From Megamerina dolium (taxonomy: Eukaryota > Arthropoda > Insecta > Diptera > Megamerinidae), in the NCBI GenBank assembly GCA_963854835.1, contig OY978526.1, forward strand, positions 19,808,334 through 19,872,333: a stretch of 64,000 nucleotides of DNA, given 5' to 3'. Made by a program: the position numbers and the translations under genes. The stretch's first letter is position 1. Each line of letters opens with the position of its first letter. This document shows, in pieces, positions 49,701 to 60,820 of the stretch. The notes below the pieces were generated by a model, which was not told where the DNA came from, ran no database searches, and was given only the letters and a program-made list of their open reading frames with translations.

Positions 49701-52700
49701 TGGGAAAAACGACCACAATATCACGAAAGACACGACAAAGTAGTTTTGCAACATTACAATGCTTGTCAACATGTTGCTGAAGTCGTTCAAACATATTTAG
49801 GAACATTGTTCCTTCCGATTAATACTTGTTCCGATCGATGACACACGACCTCTAAGAACAGTGCTTCTATTCTTAGGAAGAAGTCAAAATTCGGTCGATT
49901 CATGGATTGCCTAAAACACTGTCGACTTTTTTCGACACGGAATTCGTGTGATGCCACAAAGATGGAAAAAAAAGTCGTAGCTAACAATGGACAAATGGAC
50001 TTTGAATAATGTACAAATTTCTTTTGTTACTTATAGAAAGGCGTAAAAACAGAAAACAAAACCCTCAAAACTAATTCGAAACCCCAATATTATTTCCAAT
50101 TAAGCTATATTATTGATGCAAGACAGATGAAATGTAATTTGCTAAAAGAAATGAACATTTGTAATTGCAAAATTAAAATCAAATCAACCAAATTAGATAA
50201 ATAATATAAATGTTTGGGTGTGTGTGTGTGTGTGTGTGAATATATATAGAAAATGTGATTTTAAAATATAAATTGAATAAACAAAAAAAGCCATTAATTA
50301 TATGTAAATTAAAGAGAACCACAATACCAGAATATCACAAGCAAAAAAGCGCAATATGGTGTTATTTCAATAATAATACTACTAAATTGACAATTGTTAA
50401 ATTGAAAATCAAAATGATTACACTCTCCTACACCGTGCATATTAATTTGTTAATTTTGATACATGAAGTATGTATAAATTGTATTAGCGGCATACCTGTA
50501 GAATACATAGTGCTGCAGCATAAAGAATATATCAAATAATACCGAAAAGAGGCCTAAGCCAAATTTTGTTGGATCGCCAAATATTGAAATCCAATCATCT
50601 GTAAAATGAAAAATGAAGTGTATTAATAAAAATATATACACATAATATAAAACTATTAGATATTTTATATGTTGTTTAAAAAATGTATAAATTGCTACGA
50701 TTTTCGAGTTTCTACTAGGGCTGTACGATTACTTAATTGTTTAGTCGATCAATTTGATTAATCAAATATTTTTATTAATCAATAATCAAAAATTGATTCG
50801 AATAATAGTGATTTTGAATATTTGAAATTGGGTTGTGTGATTAATCATTTAATCAAAATATCCAATTAATTAATTAATCAACTTTTGATTAATCAAATAT
50901 GAAATTATGCGAATAATCATGATTTTGAATATTCAAAAAATTTAATTATTCGATTATTCAAAATTTTTATTAATCAGAATAAATTGATTCTAATAAAATA
51001 ATCAAAATATATATAATATATTCATCCAATACTAAGTAGACAGGCAGTTACCAATTCTGCGAATCTGAGAATCTGCGTTTTAAATTTTCATTTTCAATTA
51101 AAATTTCGAAAATAAAGAAAAACTAATAAAATATTTTGATTTATCAAAATTCTGATTAGTCGAATAATTCTTATTTCGATTTTAAAAAGCGCATATATAC
51201 AACAAATACTGATATTTCTTAGAAAAGTTCAATAAAATCACAAAAGTGAAAAAGATGCCGAAATATTTATTTTGACCGCTAATATTAAAAAAAACAATGC
51301 ATCAATACAGTAGCATTTAAGAATAAGACGGCTCCCATACAAAAGTATGTTCTTAAGCATTAGTTTTCACACTTTTAGCACGAAAATATGTAGCTATTGA
51401 ATTAAAACTTTGCATTTTGGGTTAATTTGATCACAGAATAAATATATTAAAATATAAGCGTAATCGGATGAAAACCACGCCCACCTCTCATACAAAACTA
51501 TGTTGTCGAATGCATGTTTTTCACACTTGAGGAAGAAATTTTGAATTTATCAAACTAAAACTTGGTATATAAAGTTAATCTGATCATAAAATGGATATAT
51601 TAAAAAATGGACATAATCAGATTAAAATCACGCCTACCTCCCATACAAAAGTATGTTGTCGAATGTATCTTTTTACACTTTTGAGCACAAAAATATGTAG
51701 CTATCGAGCTAAAATTTAGAACAAAAAGTTAATCTGATCACAGAATGGATATATTAAAAAATTGATATAATCAGATTAAAATCACGCCTACCTCCCATAC
51801 AAAAGTATGTTGTCGAATGTATGTTTTTACACGTTTCAGCACAAAAATATGTAGCTATCGAGCTAAAATTTAGAACAAAAACTTAATCTGATCACAGAAT
51901 GGATATATTAAAAAATTGATATAATCAGATTAAAATCACGCCTACCTCCCATACAAAAGTATGTTGTCGAATGTATCTTTTTACACTTTTGAGCACAAAA
52001 ATATGTAGCTATCGAGCTAAAATTTAGAACAAAAAGTTAATCTGATCACAGAATGGATATATTAAAAAATTGATATAATCAGATTAAAATCACACCTACC
52101 GCCCATACAAAAGTATGTTGTCGAATGTATGTTTTTACACGTTTCAGCACAAAAATATGTAGCTATCGCACTAAAACTTTGGTATATAAAGTTAATCTGA
52201 TCACAGAATGGTTGTATTAAAAAAAGGTCGTAATCGGATTAAAATTACAAATTACAAAAGTATATTGTCGAATGTATGTTTTTACGTTTTTGGGGAAGAA
52301 AATATGTAGCTATCGATCTAAAACTTTGGTATAAAAAGTTAATCTGTAAAAGTTAATCGTAATCGGATTAAAATCACGCCTACCTCCCATACAAAAGTAT
52401 GTTGTCGAATGTATGTTTTCACATTTTTGAGCACCATAATGTAAAGATGTCAAGCTGTACAGACGATTATATTTACTAATTAAAAGATTTCTTCGAAAAT
52501 GGGGATAATCGGATACCATTCACGCCCATCTCCCATAAAAACTTATGCTTATCATAAATTGGCAATTTTCAGAAAAATGCAATAATAATTTCGTTAAAAA
52601 TTGACAATGTCGCAAATTTGGCATTAATAAATGAAAACACTATGAACTTTTGTCGCGTCTCAATGGCTCCATATATGCTGGTATCTTGAAATCAATCAAT

Positions 52701-55700
52701 AGATTGTGACAAATATTTCGCATGAACATAGAGACTTATCTACAACTATAAAATCGTTAAAATTTCTATCATATCCCTCCATTTGTATTTTTCCTATGTC
52801 TAGCTTTTTTTAATTTTAAAAACATTGATTTTTATAAATTGTCAGAAATTTGACATTATTTAGATCATCTTGAAAACAACTTCAACATTAAAAATCAGTC
52901 TACATAGTATACATTCTGTCAAATAAGTACCCGGAAATCGAAAATTCTCATTTTTAATTTTCCCTGTGAGAATATTTCAAAAAAATGTTTTTCCCAGGTT
53001 AGCACAACTGTCAGCCACTATTCTGTGAATTTTTATTGCAATGTGTCATTTAGTTTGGTTACGGCGTCATTAGGAACAAGTCAACCTTTTGTGTGCGTTG
53101 CGATTTTTACTATGGATAAAAATATCGAACAAAGAGTTTGTGTGAAATTTTGTGTTTCAAACGAAATTTCTTGTGCCAAAAAGTTGGAAATGTTGAAAAA
53201 AAAAAAACATTTGGTGATTCAACCATGTCGAAAACTCAAGTTCACGATTGGTATAAATCGTTCAAAGAGGGGCGAGAAGAAATCACAACGCACACAAAAG
53301 GTTGACTTGTTCCTAATGACGCCGTAACCAAATTAAATGACTCATAGCAATAAAAATTCACAGAATAGTGGCTGACAGTTGTGCCAACTTGGGAAAAAAT
53401 TTTTTTTGAAATATTCTCAGAGGGAAAATTAAAAATGAGAATTTCCGGGTACTTATTTGACAGAATGTATAGTATAATATAAAGAATATCAATAACGAAC
53501 CATAATTGTAGGCATTCAAAATCATTTGCAGCATGCTTAAAACACCACCAGTAAAATCGAGTAAAATATTACCAATGCTCCAGCCCACAGTACTCTTGCG
53601 ACGATAATTCATAAGAGCCTAATAAAAAAAAGAACGTACTTGTATCCGATATTGTATTGTAAATGCTGTGAGAATATGATTTGTGAATTATTATATACCT
53701 GCGGCACATATTTAATAATTGATATACCCAATTTGCAATAACTGCAATAATACAAAAAATCCAGCCAATGTACGACATTTCCAGCCGCAAGTCCGGCTGA
53801 TATTACAATTATCAAACCGCATATACTGAGAAGACCAATTGCTGTTTTTGAAACACGTTGTTCGGCCCTCTGTAATCGTTAACAATAATGATAATCAGTA
53901 TGATTAATGTTCTCAATTTTTTTTTTTTTTTTTTTTTTTTGCTTTACCTCATATACAATACATTGATATATGGTGATTATTGTTGCGAATGTGGCATGCA
54001 ACGAAAATACAACATCATTTAATAGTACTGGATTAAGGCCACGCGGATGACGACTAGCGTATTCCTCTTGTATTTGCGGCAACCAATACAGGCCACAATT
54101 GAATACACTGTATAATACAAAGCCAACAATATTCAGTACAACAAAATCAAAATTTAAACCAACAACAGATTTTCGTTTAAAATTTATATAGATTTGTGGA
54201 TAAAATGATATCGACCAAGCCACGAAATAAATCCAACCAAATACAAGTGATGTATAGATAATTGCTTCCGAATTGGCAACTGTTATGCGTAAAAAGAGAT
54301 CGGCAACGCTGTTGAAAGGGAAGAAATCAATTATTGGTTAAGAAAATATAAATCACAAATGTGATTATAACTCACATCCATGTGGCATTGGGTACGCTTG
54401 TAGCGGTCACATCCAAATGGCCCGGTCGTAAACCTAAAACATCGACTTTTTGACTATGCGTATTGTGAGCAATAATGCTAAATTGCATTGGATCCAATTG
54501 TGCCAGATTATCATGTTGTTTTATCAGACTTATACTCACATCTTCTTCTAAGGGTTCTCTGAAATTGCAAATAAATTTGACTCATACACGTATGCGGGGT
54601 TTATGCAAATATAAGGTGTAGTAAAAAGATATGCATTATTTTTCCAATAGATGGCTTTAGTAATCTGTATCTGGCGTTCTATAAGTGCGATCGGATTATG
54701 CTAGATGACGTTAGAACGATAGGATTTCGTACTAAATAAACTTTTCAGACAGTTTTGTGAGTGATTGACTCAGTATTGTTTGAGCACGCGTCAAAGATGG
54801 ACACCAGTAAAGAGAAAATACGCCATATTTTACAGGTTTTCTTTGATAAAGGAGAAAACGCAAGCCAGACGGCTGAAAATGTGAATAGTGTTTATGGTCC
54901 TGATACTGTAACAGCCAATCCGATTCCGTTCCGGTAATTTTGATGTCAAAGATGCATCACGATCTGGAAGGCCAATTGTCGAAAATATCGAAAAAATAAT
55001 GGAAATCCTCGAGTCTGACCATCATGAAAGCACTGTTTCTATTGCCCAGAAGCTAAACATTGCACAAAAAGCCGTTTGGAATCATTTAAATAAGGCTGGA
55101 TACAAAAAGAAACTCAATGTATGGGTACCAAACGAGTTAACGCAAAGAAACCTCATAGACCGAATTTTCATCTGCGAATGGCTGTAGAATCGCAACAAAA
55201 TCGATCCATTTCTGAAGCGGATGGTTACTGGTGATGAAAAGTGGGTCACTTACGATAATGTCAAGCGAAAACGGTCGTGATCGAATCGCGGTGAGACGGC
55301 GTAAACGGTGGCCAAGCCAGGATTGACGGTCAGGAAGGTTTTGCTACGTATTTGGTGGGATTGGCAGGGAATCATCTACTATGAGCTGCTTCCCTATGGC
55401 CAAACTCTTAATTCGGACCTGTACTGTGAACAGTTGGACCGTCTGAAGGAAGCAATCGCACAGAAGCGGCCAGCTTTGGCCCATAGGAGAGGTATTGTGT
55501 TCCAACAGGACAACGCCAGGCTACACACATAGATAGTGACTCCCCAGAAGCTCCGGAAGCTTGGTTGGGAGGTTCTTATGCATCCACCTTATAGTCCGGA
55601 TCTGGCACCAAGTGATTATTACTTGTTCCTGTCTATGGCGAATGATTTTGCTGGTGAAAAATTCACCTCAAGAGAAGCTTGTGAAAATCGACTGTCCCAG

Positions 55701-56160
55701 TTTTTTGCCAATAGGGACGAGGGTTTCTATGAGAGTGACATTATGAAATTAATTTCAAAATGACAAGTTATCGAAGAAAACGGTGCATATTTCACCTAAA
55801 TCGGATCATTCTAACTATGCCAAAATAAAACCTTCAATTTAATGCAAAAATAATGGATTTCTTTTTACTACACCTTATAATTATTATGAATAACTTACCT
55901 TACAAGCACATGAAATGTTTGAGTTTTATTAACTAACACTAAAATATCACGTGTGGACACTGTTAGACCTTTGATGTTTGTCTCTTGTGCTATAAGTGTG
56001 CATGGTACTGTAATTGTCAAGTAATTAGCATTGCGATATTATAGAGTATAATAAAGAGTTTGTATAGAAAATACATATAGACAAAGAACTTACCTGTTGC
56101 TAGAAAAGTAAACAAAAATGTAAACGTGTTAATTTTTTCAATGCCACGGTATCCCAACAT
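46761..56160 (-). CDS. Ctns: Cystinosin homolog (lysosomal cystine/H+ symporter), 8 exons
   Basis: Exons (minus strand): 56094-56160, 55899-56007, 54376-54558, 53948-54308, 53699-53869, 53501-53618, 50496-50598 and 46761-46860. All have GT/AG borders, phases agree, and the sum is 1212 nt, 403 residues. The N-terminus ([13 protein letters not shown] plus a hydrophobic run) looks like a signal peptide, and a luminal domain follows. The first PQ loop is [20 protein letters not shown] (P157-Q158) and the second is KYVPQ (296-297) joined across an exon border to [24 protein letters not shown] and GDPTKFGLG are family hallmarks. Seven membrane segments are expected. The protein exports cystine from lysosomes. 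The C-tail ends KELYI and lacks the vertebrate GYDQL sorting signal. Introns 1, 3, 4 and 5 are 67-86 bp; introns 2, 6 and 7 are expanded by transposons. The exon 6 donor (G|GTTCGT) is weak. Confidence 0.93.
47091..48022. mobile_element. Foldback-like element in cystinosin intron 7
   Basis: Left arm (47091-47255) and right arm (47885-48022) are inverted repeats of about 140-160 bp, sharing CATATTAAATTTGC and ATTCATATCG blocks. Between them is a unit with GACCCTTTCGTGAGAGAGCG present twice in direct orientation (about 47560-47660 and 47790-47890). Non-coding. The family was not identified. Confidence 0.7.
48409..50035 (+). mobile_element. Decayed mariner in cystinosin intron 7
   Basis: The left end TTGGGTTGGCAACTAAGTAA, next to a TA, is a typical mariner terminus. 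Transposase relics run from [12 protein letters not shown] near 48862 through [10 protein letters not shown] and [20 protein letters not shown] (about 49530-49575) to [24 protein letters not shown] (about 49900-49985). The reading frame is broken many times. The right terminus is barely recognisable near 50035. Orientation is opposite to Ctns. Confidence 0.82.
50716..51190. repeat. AT-rich GATTAATC-repeat element in intron 6
   Basis: Opens with AGGGCTGTACGATTACTTAA, like the MITE at 57753, then many TTAATC/GATTAA units. A clear second end was not found. Confidence 0.5.
51320..52530. repeat. 154-bp tandem satellite in cystinosin intron 6
   Basis: Recurring CGCCTACCTCCCATACAAAA anchors at 51478 (variant), 51631, 51785, 51939, 52093 (variant) and 52377 give a period of 153-154 bp, with one anchor lost near 52246. 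Units share TATGTAGCTATCGAGCTAAA and TTAATCTGATCACAGAATGG. Central units are almost identical and edge units diverged. Confidence 0.9.
52912..53467 (+). mobile_element. Mariner-derived element with about 195-bp inverted ends
   Basis: TA-flanked 556-bp element whose ends (starting CATTCTGTCAAATAAGTACC) remain complementary for about 195 bp with few mismatches. The centre retains the start of a mariner transposase ([20 protein letters not shown], then a frameshift to [22 protein letters not shown] sequence at 53210-53280). This is a deletion derivative with only the first DNA-binding helices. It lies 33 bp from exon 6 of cystinosin. Confidence 0.85.
54614..55875 (+). mobile_element. Mariner (mauritiana-like) in cystinosin intron 2
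   Basis: 1262 bp, TA-flanked, with inverted ends of about 30 bp (AGGTGTAGTAAAAAGA start). Transposase frames: [20 protein letters not shown] (54796 on), [33 protein letters not shown] (first Asp), [31 protein letters not shown] (second Asp) and [16 protein letters not shown] (third Asp). Several stops and a frameshift inactivate it. Without it intron 2 would be about 76 bp, like its neighbours. Confidence 0.93.
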
Positions 56161-57750
56161 ATTTGATGTGTTCTCTTTTGGTTAGGTGGTGTATGTGCTT
56201 GAGTGTGTTGTTAGTAAATATGCGAATTACTCGTAACGGTCATGTACTTTATGATTTTTGTCTGAGACCTGCTATAATTAGTTTCCAGTAAGTCTGTTCC
56301 ACTTTATTCTAATAATGATATTTAATAAAAATAAAAAAGTGGCTATTATTTTTTAAGGTTACAGAATAATGCATAAATTAAATAAATTAATTTAAATAGC
56401 TATTAATATTTGAATTTTAAAAAATCTCATTATTGTAACAATATTCTTGTACTTCATACAAACTCACTTACACTTATTTGAGAATATACACTTGCATTAT
56501 GAATAAATAGTCGTCAGTTATGGGACATTGCTTCATAAAATTATTGCTTAAATCTGCAAAAAAAAAAAAAAAAAAAACAAACAAAAAAATCAATACGCAT
56601 ATATAAAGAGCAATATTTACATTTAACAATTTTTTGCTTCGCAATACGTAGTCTAGAAGAAAATATAAATTCAAATAAAGTAAATAAAAAAAAAATAAAA
56701 AAAATAAGAAAATACCAAAAACCAAACAAGACAATTCAATTAGCCAATTATGCTAGCAGGCAATAATAATGTACTCGAATAAGAAATACATATATGTTAA
56801 GTATCTATAAATGTACGTATATGAATGTATATTAAGGTGGGTCAAATTGTATAGAGCAAAATGTTAATTATATGGGGCTCAGCGAACAACATTAAATTTA
56901 AAACATTTTGAAGTAATTCTTCTTCAAATAAGCATAAAGAAATCTAGTTATTTTCCCATAACGTATATTTTATAGGGGAGCTTTTCTAAGAAGTGATGTT
57001 ATCGGGTAAGAATGTTGGAAAAAAATGCTTAGAAGGACATATTTTTGAAGTCAGTCATTCAATTCAACACTCTAGGTGTGATTTCTTGTGATTATTAGGT
57101 GTTTTTTTGCTCATTTTGTATGGGAGCTCCCTTTAGGAGCGGATATAGGAGATAAGTATATTTGGAGGAAATGTTGAGGAGAAAAAATTAATGGCGATCA
57201 ACAATACATTTCATCTCGCGACAATTCTTGTTCGGGACAATTCTTGTTCAGTTATGGGATTATTTGTCGATTTTCAGATTTTTTTTTGTCATTTTATATG
57301 ATGGGAATCGCTTTAAGGGGCAGAGATAGCGGGTAAATGTGTTCGAAAAAAAATTGGATGGAAGTGTGTAATATAGTTTATAGTTCTATCGCTCCTAGTG
57401 CGTTAAAATGTATGACCCCATTAGTTTTTCCCCCTCAATATTTCCTTCCAACATTCTCAACCCTGCTATGTGCTCCCCATAAGGGTACTTTCATACAAAA
57501 TCATTGAAAATTAACTGAAAATCGACAATAGCTGCTCATAATTCGATACTAGAATGATAAATTGTATGACTTGAGCCAATTAATTTTTTCTTTTAACATT
57601 GTTAACCCCTCTCTGCACTCTGTGTTAGTGCCTGTTTACATTAGATTTCTCATGAACGGTATATCCATGAACGCTGTGATCACATTAGTGCAATTGCGCC
57701 GGTTTTATTTCAACTAAAATGCTACAGTGAAAATGGAATTTTGGAATAAA
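56161..57750. other. Upstream of cystinosin: promoter area and diverged repeats
   Basis: The first few hundred bases should hold the Ctns promoter and 5' UTR; I see no clear TATA box. From about 56840 a family of degenerate repeats starts (TTTGTATGGGAG / CTCCCATACAAAAT motifs, TAGAGCGATGAAATATATGA variants). It runs to about 59640, interrupted by the insertions listed below. No gene. Confidence 0.5.
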
Positions 57751-57752
57751 GT

Positions 57753-58074
57753 AGGGCTGTGCAATTAATCGTTTGTTCAAAAATATTGATTAATCAAAAG
57801 TATTCGATTAATCAAATATGAAATTAATCGAATTATCATGATTTTGATTATTCAAAATAGAAATTATTCTAAAAAAATTTTGAAAATATTGGTAATATTT
57901 CAAAAATTTCATAAATAAAGAAAAAATAAAAATGAAAATGATTGCGATTAATCAAAATTCTGATTAATCGAATAATTTCAATTTTGATAAATCATAATTT
58001 TGATCAAGCGAATTGATTTGTCGAATAATTTGATTAATCAGACTTTTTGAACAAACAATTAATCGCACAACCCT
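57753..58074. mobile_element. MITE with about 28-bp inverted ends
   Basis: The left end AGGGCTGTGCAATTAATCGT and the complement of the right end AGGGTTGTGCGATTAATTGT enclose AT-rich GATTAATC repeats. The terminus and subterminal repeats recall hAT-type MITEs, but I could not define an 8-bp duplication. Confidence 0.7.
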
Positions 58075-58408
58075 AATATAGAACGCTTCTTATTGATGTT
58101 ATCGGATTGGATTTTCGGCGCAAAACTTCCATCACTTTCTTACAGCCTACTTTTCTACCTATCTCGCTCGCACATTTGCGTCTGGGCAGGCCAATGTGAA
58201 CAGGCACCTTCGTACAAAATGATGAGCGAAAAATCCTAAAAATCGATTTCGCTGCTCAGGTATCGTCACTAGAGCGTTGAAATATATGACGTATCCTCCC
58301 AACATTGTTAACCCCTCTCTGCACTTTGGGTTAAAGGGACCTTCATACAAAATGATGATCGAAAAATACCTTAAAATCGACTTTCGCTACTCACGCATCG
58401 TCACTAGA

Positions 58409-58763
58409 ATAAATAAATAATTAAATAAATATGTGGCACTTAAAGCCCCGAAGGGCTCTTTCTATTACTGTTGTGCGTGTTAAATATTGGACAGTATAAA
58501 AAAGGGACCTACTAATTTTAGCTGGTTCCGAACAGCAGAACCTTTGTGACATCACTTTTTCTAAGCTTTGTCACAGAGTCCTTTTAGAAGCTTTTCCATG
58601 GCACGTTGTTACTGCCGGAAGAATGGCCAATTGCTTGCCCACAGTTGGATACCGTTCGAAAGAAAAATCTTTTCGATATTAAATTTGTTATGCTTCACCC
58701 GGGGATTGAACCCACGACTTACAGATCAGAAGGCCAACACACTAATAACTGAGCTACGGCACC
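58409..58763 (-). mobile_element. tRNA-derived SINE, same family as 31159-31462
   Basis: Reads on the minus strand from 58763 with a degraded A box (TAGCTCAGTTA) and B box (GGTTCAATCC), and ends in an AAAT-rich tail. It is flanked by CATCGTCACTAGA (58396-58408 and 58765-58777). That motif also occurs in the surrounding degenerate repeat, so the duplication is likely but not certain. Confidence 0.85.
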
Positions 58764-58990
58764 TCATCGTCACTAGAGCGATGAAATAGATGATCTACTC
58801 TCAAAAATTCTTCTTCATTAACATTTTCTTCCAATATTCTTTGCACCTATCTGCATCGCTTAAATGAACCTCCATACAATTTGATCGAAAAGGACATAAA
58901 AATCGCCCATAGAGCGATCAAATGTATGAGCGACTATAATTATTTTTTGTTTCTCAACATTTCCACCCAACATTCATATACCCTATCTGT

Positions 58991-59461
58991 TCCCGGCGAC
59001 CAGTCCGTAGCCGAATGGGGCTGAAACTGGTAGTAGCTTCGGCTACGAGGTTTTACCAAAAGACTTTAAATTTGGCAATACGGGTGATCAGGATGGAATT
59101 CCTTCAACCTGATCGTTGGGAACGGCCCTTCGGGGAGGTTTTCGTGGTGGCTGCGGTAACCCAAAGAACACGCGGGTAGAGTATTCCACGTCATACGGTG
59201 TGGGTACTCGATGTGGAGTTGCATTGTAACCAGGGTGCTGACCCCTTAGATCAGAAGAGGTTTTAGATGGGCCGCGATCCAAACCAAGGAGGGTAGTATG
59301 TCCATTCAACGTGCCCCAATTGGTACAGTAGGATACTGGAGGTTGGTTACTGATTTTCCACTCCTGCGGGGCGCTTATCAACGCTTCAATTTGATACTAC
59401 GCTTTGTGCGTCGTGAGATAAGGCCATCAGGCAGGTGCTCACGATAAACACAGCTAAATCA
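58991..59461. mobile_element. Unidentified 471-bp GC-rich insertion with 13-bp target duplication
   Basis: The perfect repeat ATACCCTATCTGT at 58978-58990 and 59462-59474 flanks it. Composition is near 50% GC in a much AT-richer region. The start contains TAGCCGAATGG, close to a pol III A box as in tRNA-Ser-type heads; a convincing B box is not seen. No poly-A tail, inverted ends or long coding frame. It behaves like a retroposed SINE or a 5' LINE fragment. The family is unknown to me. Confidence 0.65.
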
Positions 59462-59641
59462 ATACCCTATCTGTATGTTTTAAGGGGACTCCCATACAAA
59501 ATGTACGAAAAACTACTAAAAATCGAAAATAGCTGCATCGGAATCATCAGTAGAGCAGTGAAATATATGATCTACCCTCATTAAATTGTCCTTTGTAATA
59601 CTTCGTTTAAACATACTTATCCCATACCTCCATTTATTATA

Positions 59642-60820
59642 GGAGGTCCCCTATAAAATTGCTTTTCTTATACAGTGGCAGTTAAAATCTATATGCTTCT
59701 TTGGAAAGAAACTTTTTAAAATTCGTTGGGCCAAGCTGATTAAAAATTTAATCCGCCTTAATGCCAATGTGAATGTGTTAAACCCAGCATGAGTTGTTGG
59801 AATGTTCAGTATGCAGATATGTGCAGACGTCTGTATATCTCTATAACAACAAATATATTGTATATAATAACTTTATATTCGTTTAGTGAATATGAAAACA
59901 GTTTAAATAATCAGCGCATTAAAATTTTATTTTAAATTGTTGATTTGTATTATTTTTCCAAAGCAATTTCTTCAACTCATCTTACAATATTTGTATATAC
60001 AAATAAGATATTAGGCAAGACTTTAACAAATTTTGTTCAGTTCAAGGCGATTTAAAGCAATAATTTCTATGAGTGAATTTATGCTAAAGAAAACAAAAAT
60101 ATTAGGAATGCAAATATCGAGCAAAATAAATAATAAACTAATTATGGCAATGTAGACTTCAGTTTTCTTATATAATTTCTCGTTAATCTAGTCATAGATT
60201 TAATTCACCAAATCAACTTAAACCTATTTTTATAAAGCTATCTTCTGTTTCCGTGTTATTAACATGCATATTTAATGTGTGTGTGTGTGTGTGTTTTATG
60301 GTTTTATATTATTAACATTTGGGCACTGCAATTATTATGTTCACAGCTGTATATTTCGTTACATATGCATATGCACATGCTCCTTAGTTAGTCATCTTCA
60401 ATCACAAACATAAGTAAGTCGTTTTAATTATGTACGAGTATATGTATGGTGTGCGAGACGAGTGTGTGTGTGTGTGTATGGTATGTTGTTGTTGTTGTTG
60501 TTGTTGTAAATCATAATATAGTACTTTGCTGTTGTAATTGAAGCAATTTAAATTAATTGGAATGTGTTGAACAAATACGTATTTGCATATAGTGGTGGTC
60601 TACTGCAATAAACAACAACAACAACAATGACAACAGTGGAAACGGCCACGACATTTACAATTGGAGTTTCTTTACAGTTGTGACATTTGCCAATTGTACT
60701 TCTTTACGCAATACGTGCCGTGCCAATGGCCATTTAAGCGATTTTGATACAATGATCGAGATTGACATATATAATACAAATATAATACATGCACATATAT
60801 ATGTATGTGTATGTAGACTA
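59642..60820. other. AT-rich spacer with microsatellites
   Basis: (GT)n near 60278-60295 and 60461-60478, (TTG)n near 60484-60507 and (ACA)n near 60609-60628. No coding frame of note. It could be intron or UTR of a gene outside the window. Confidence 0.4.

Noticed and set aside
49787..49987. Minus-strand 66-codon frame in the mariner relic
   Set aside because: Antisense shadow of the decayed plus-strand transposase.
51320..52530. CRISPR-like regular repeats
   Set aside because: The units are contiguous 154-bp tandem copies without unique spacers, inside an insect intron.
56474..56734. Hydrophobic 86-codon minus-strand frame
   Set aside because: Low-complexity poly-A/T translation rich in Phe, not a credible membrane protein.
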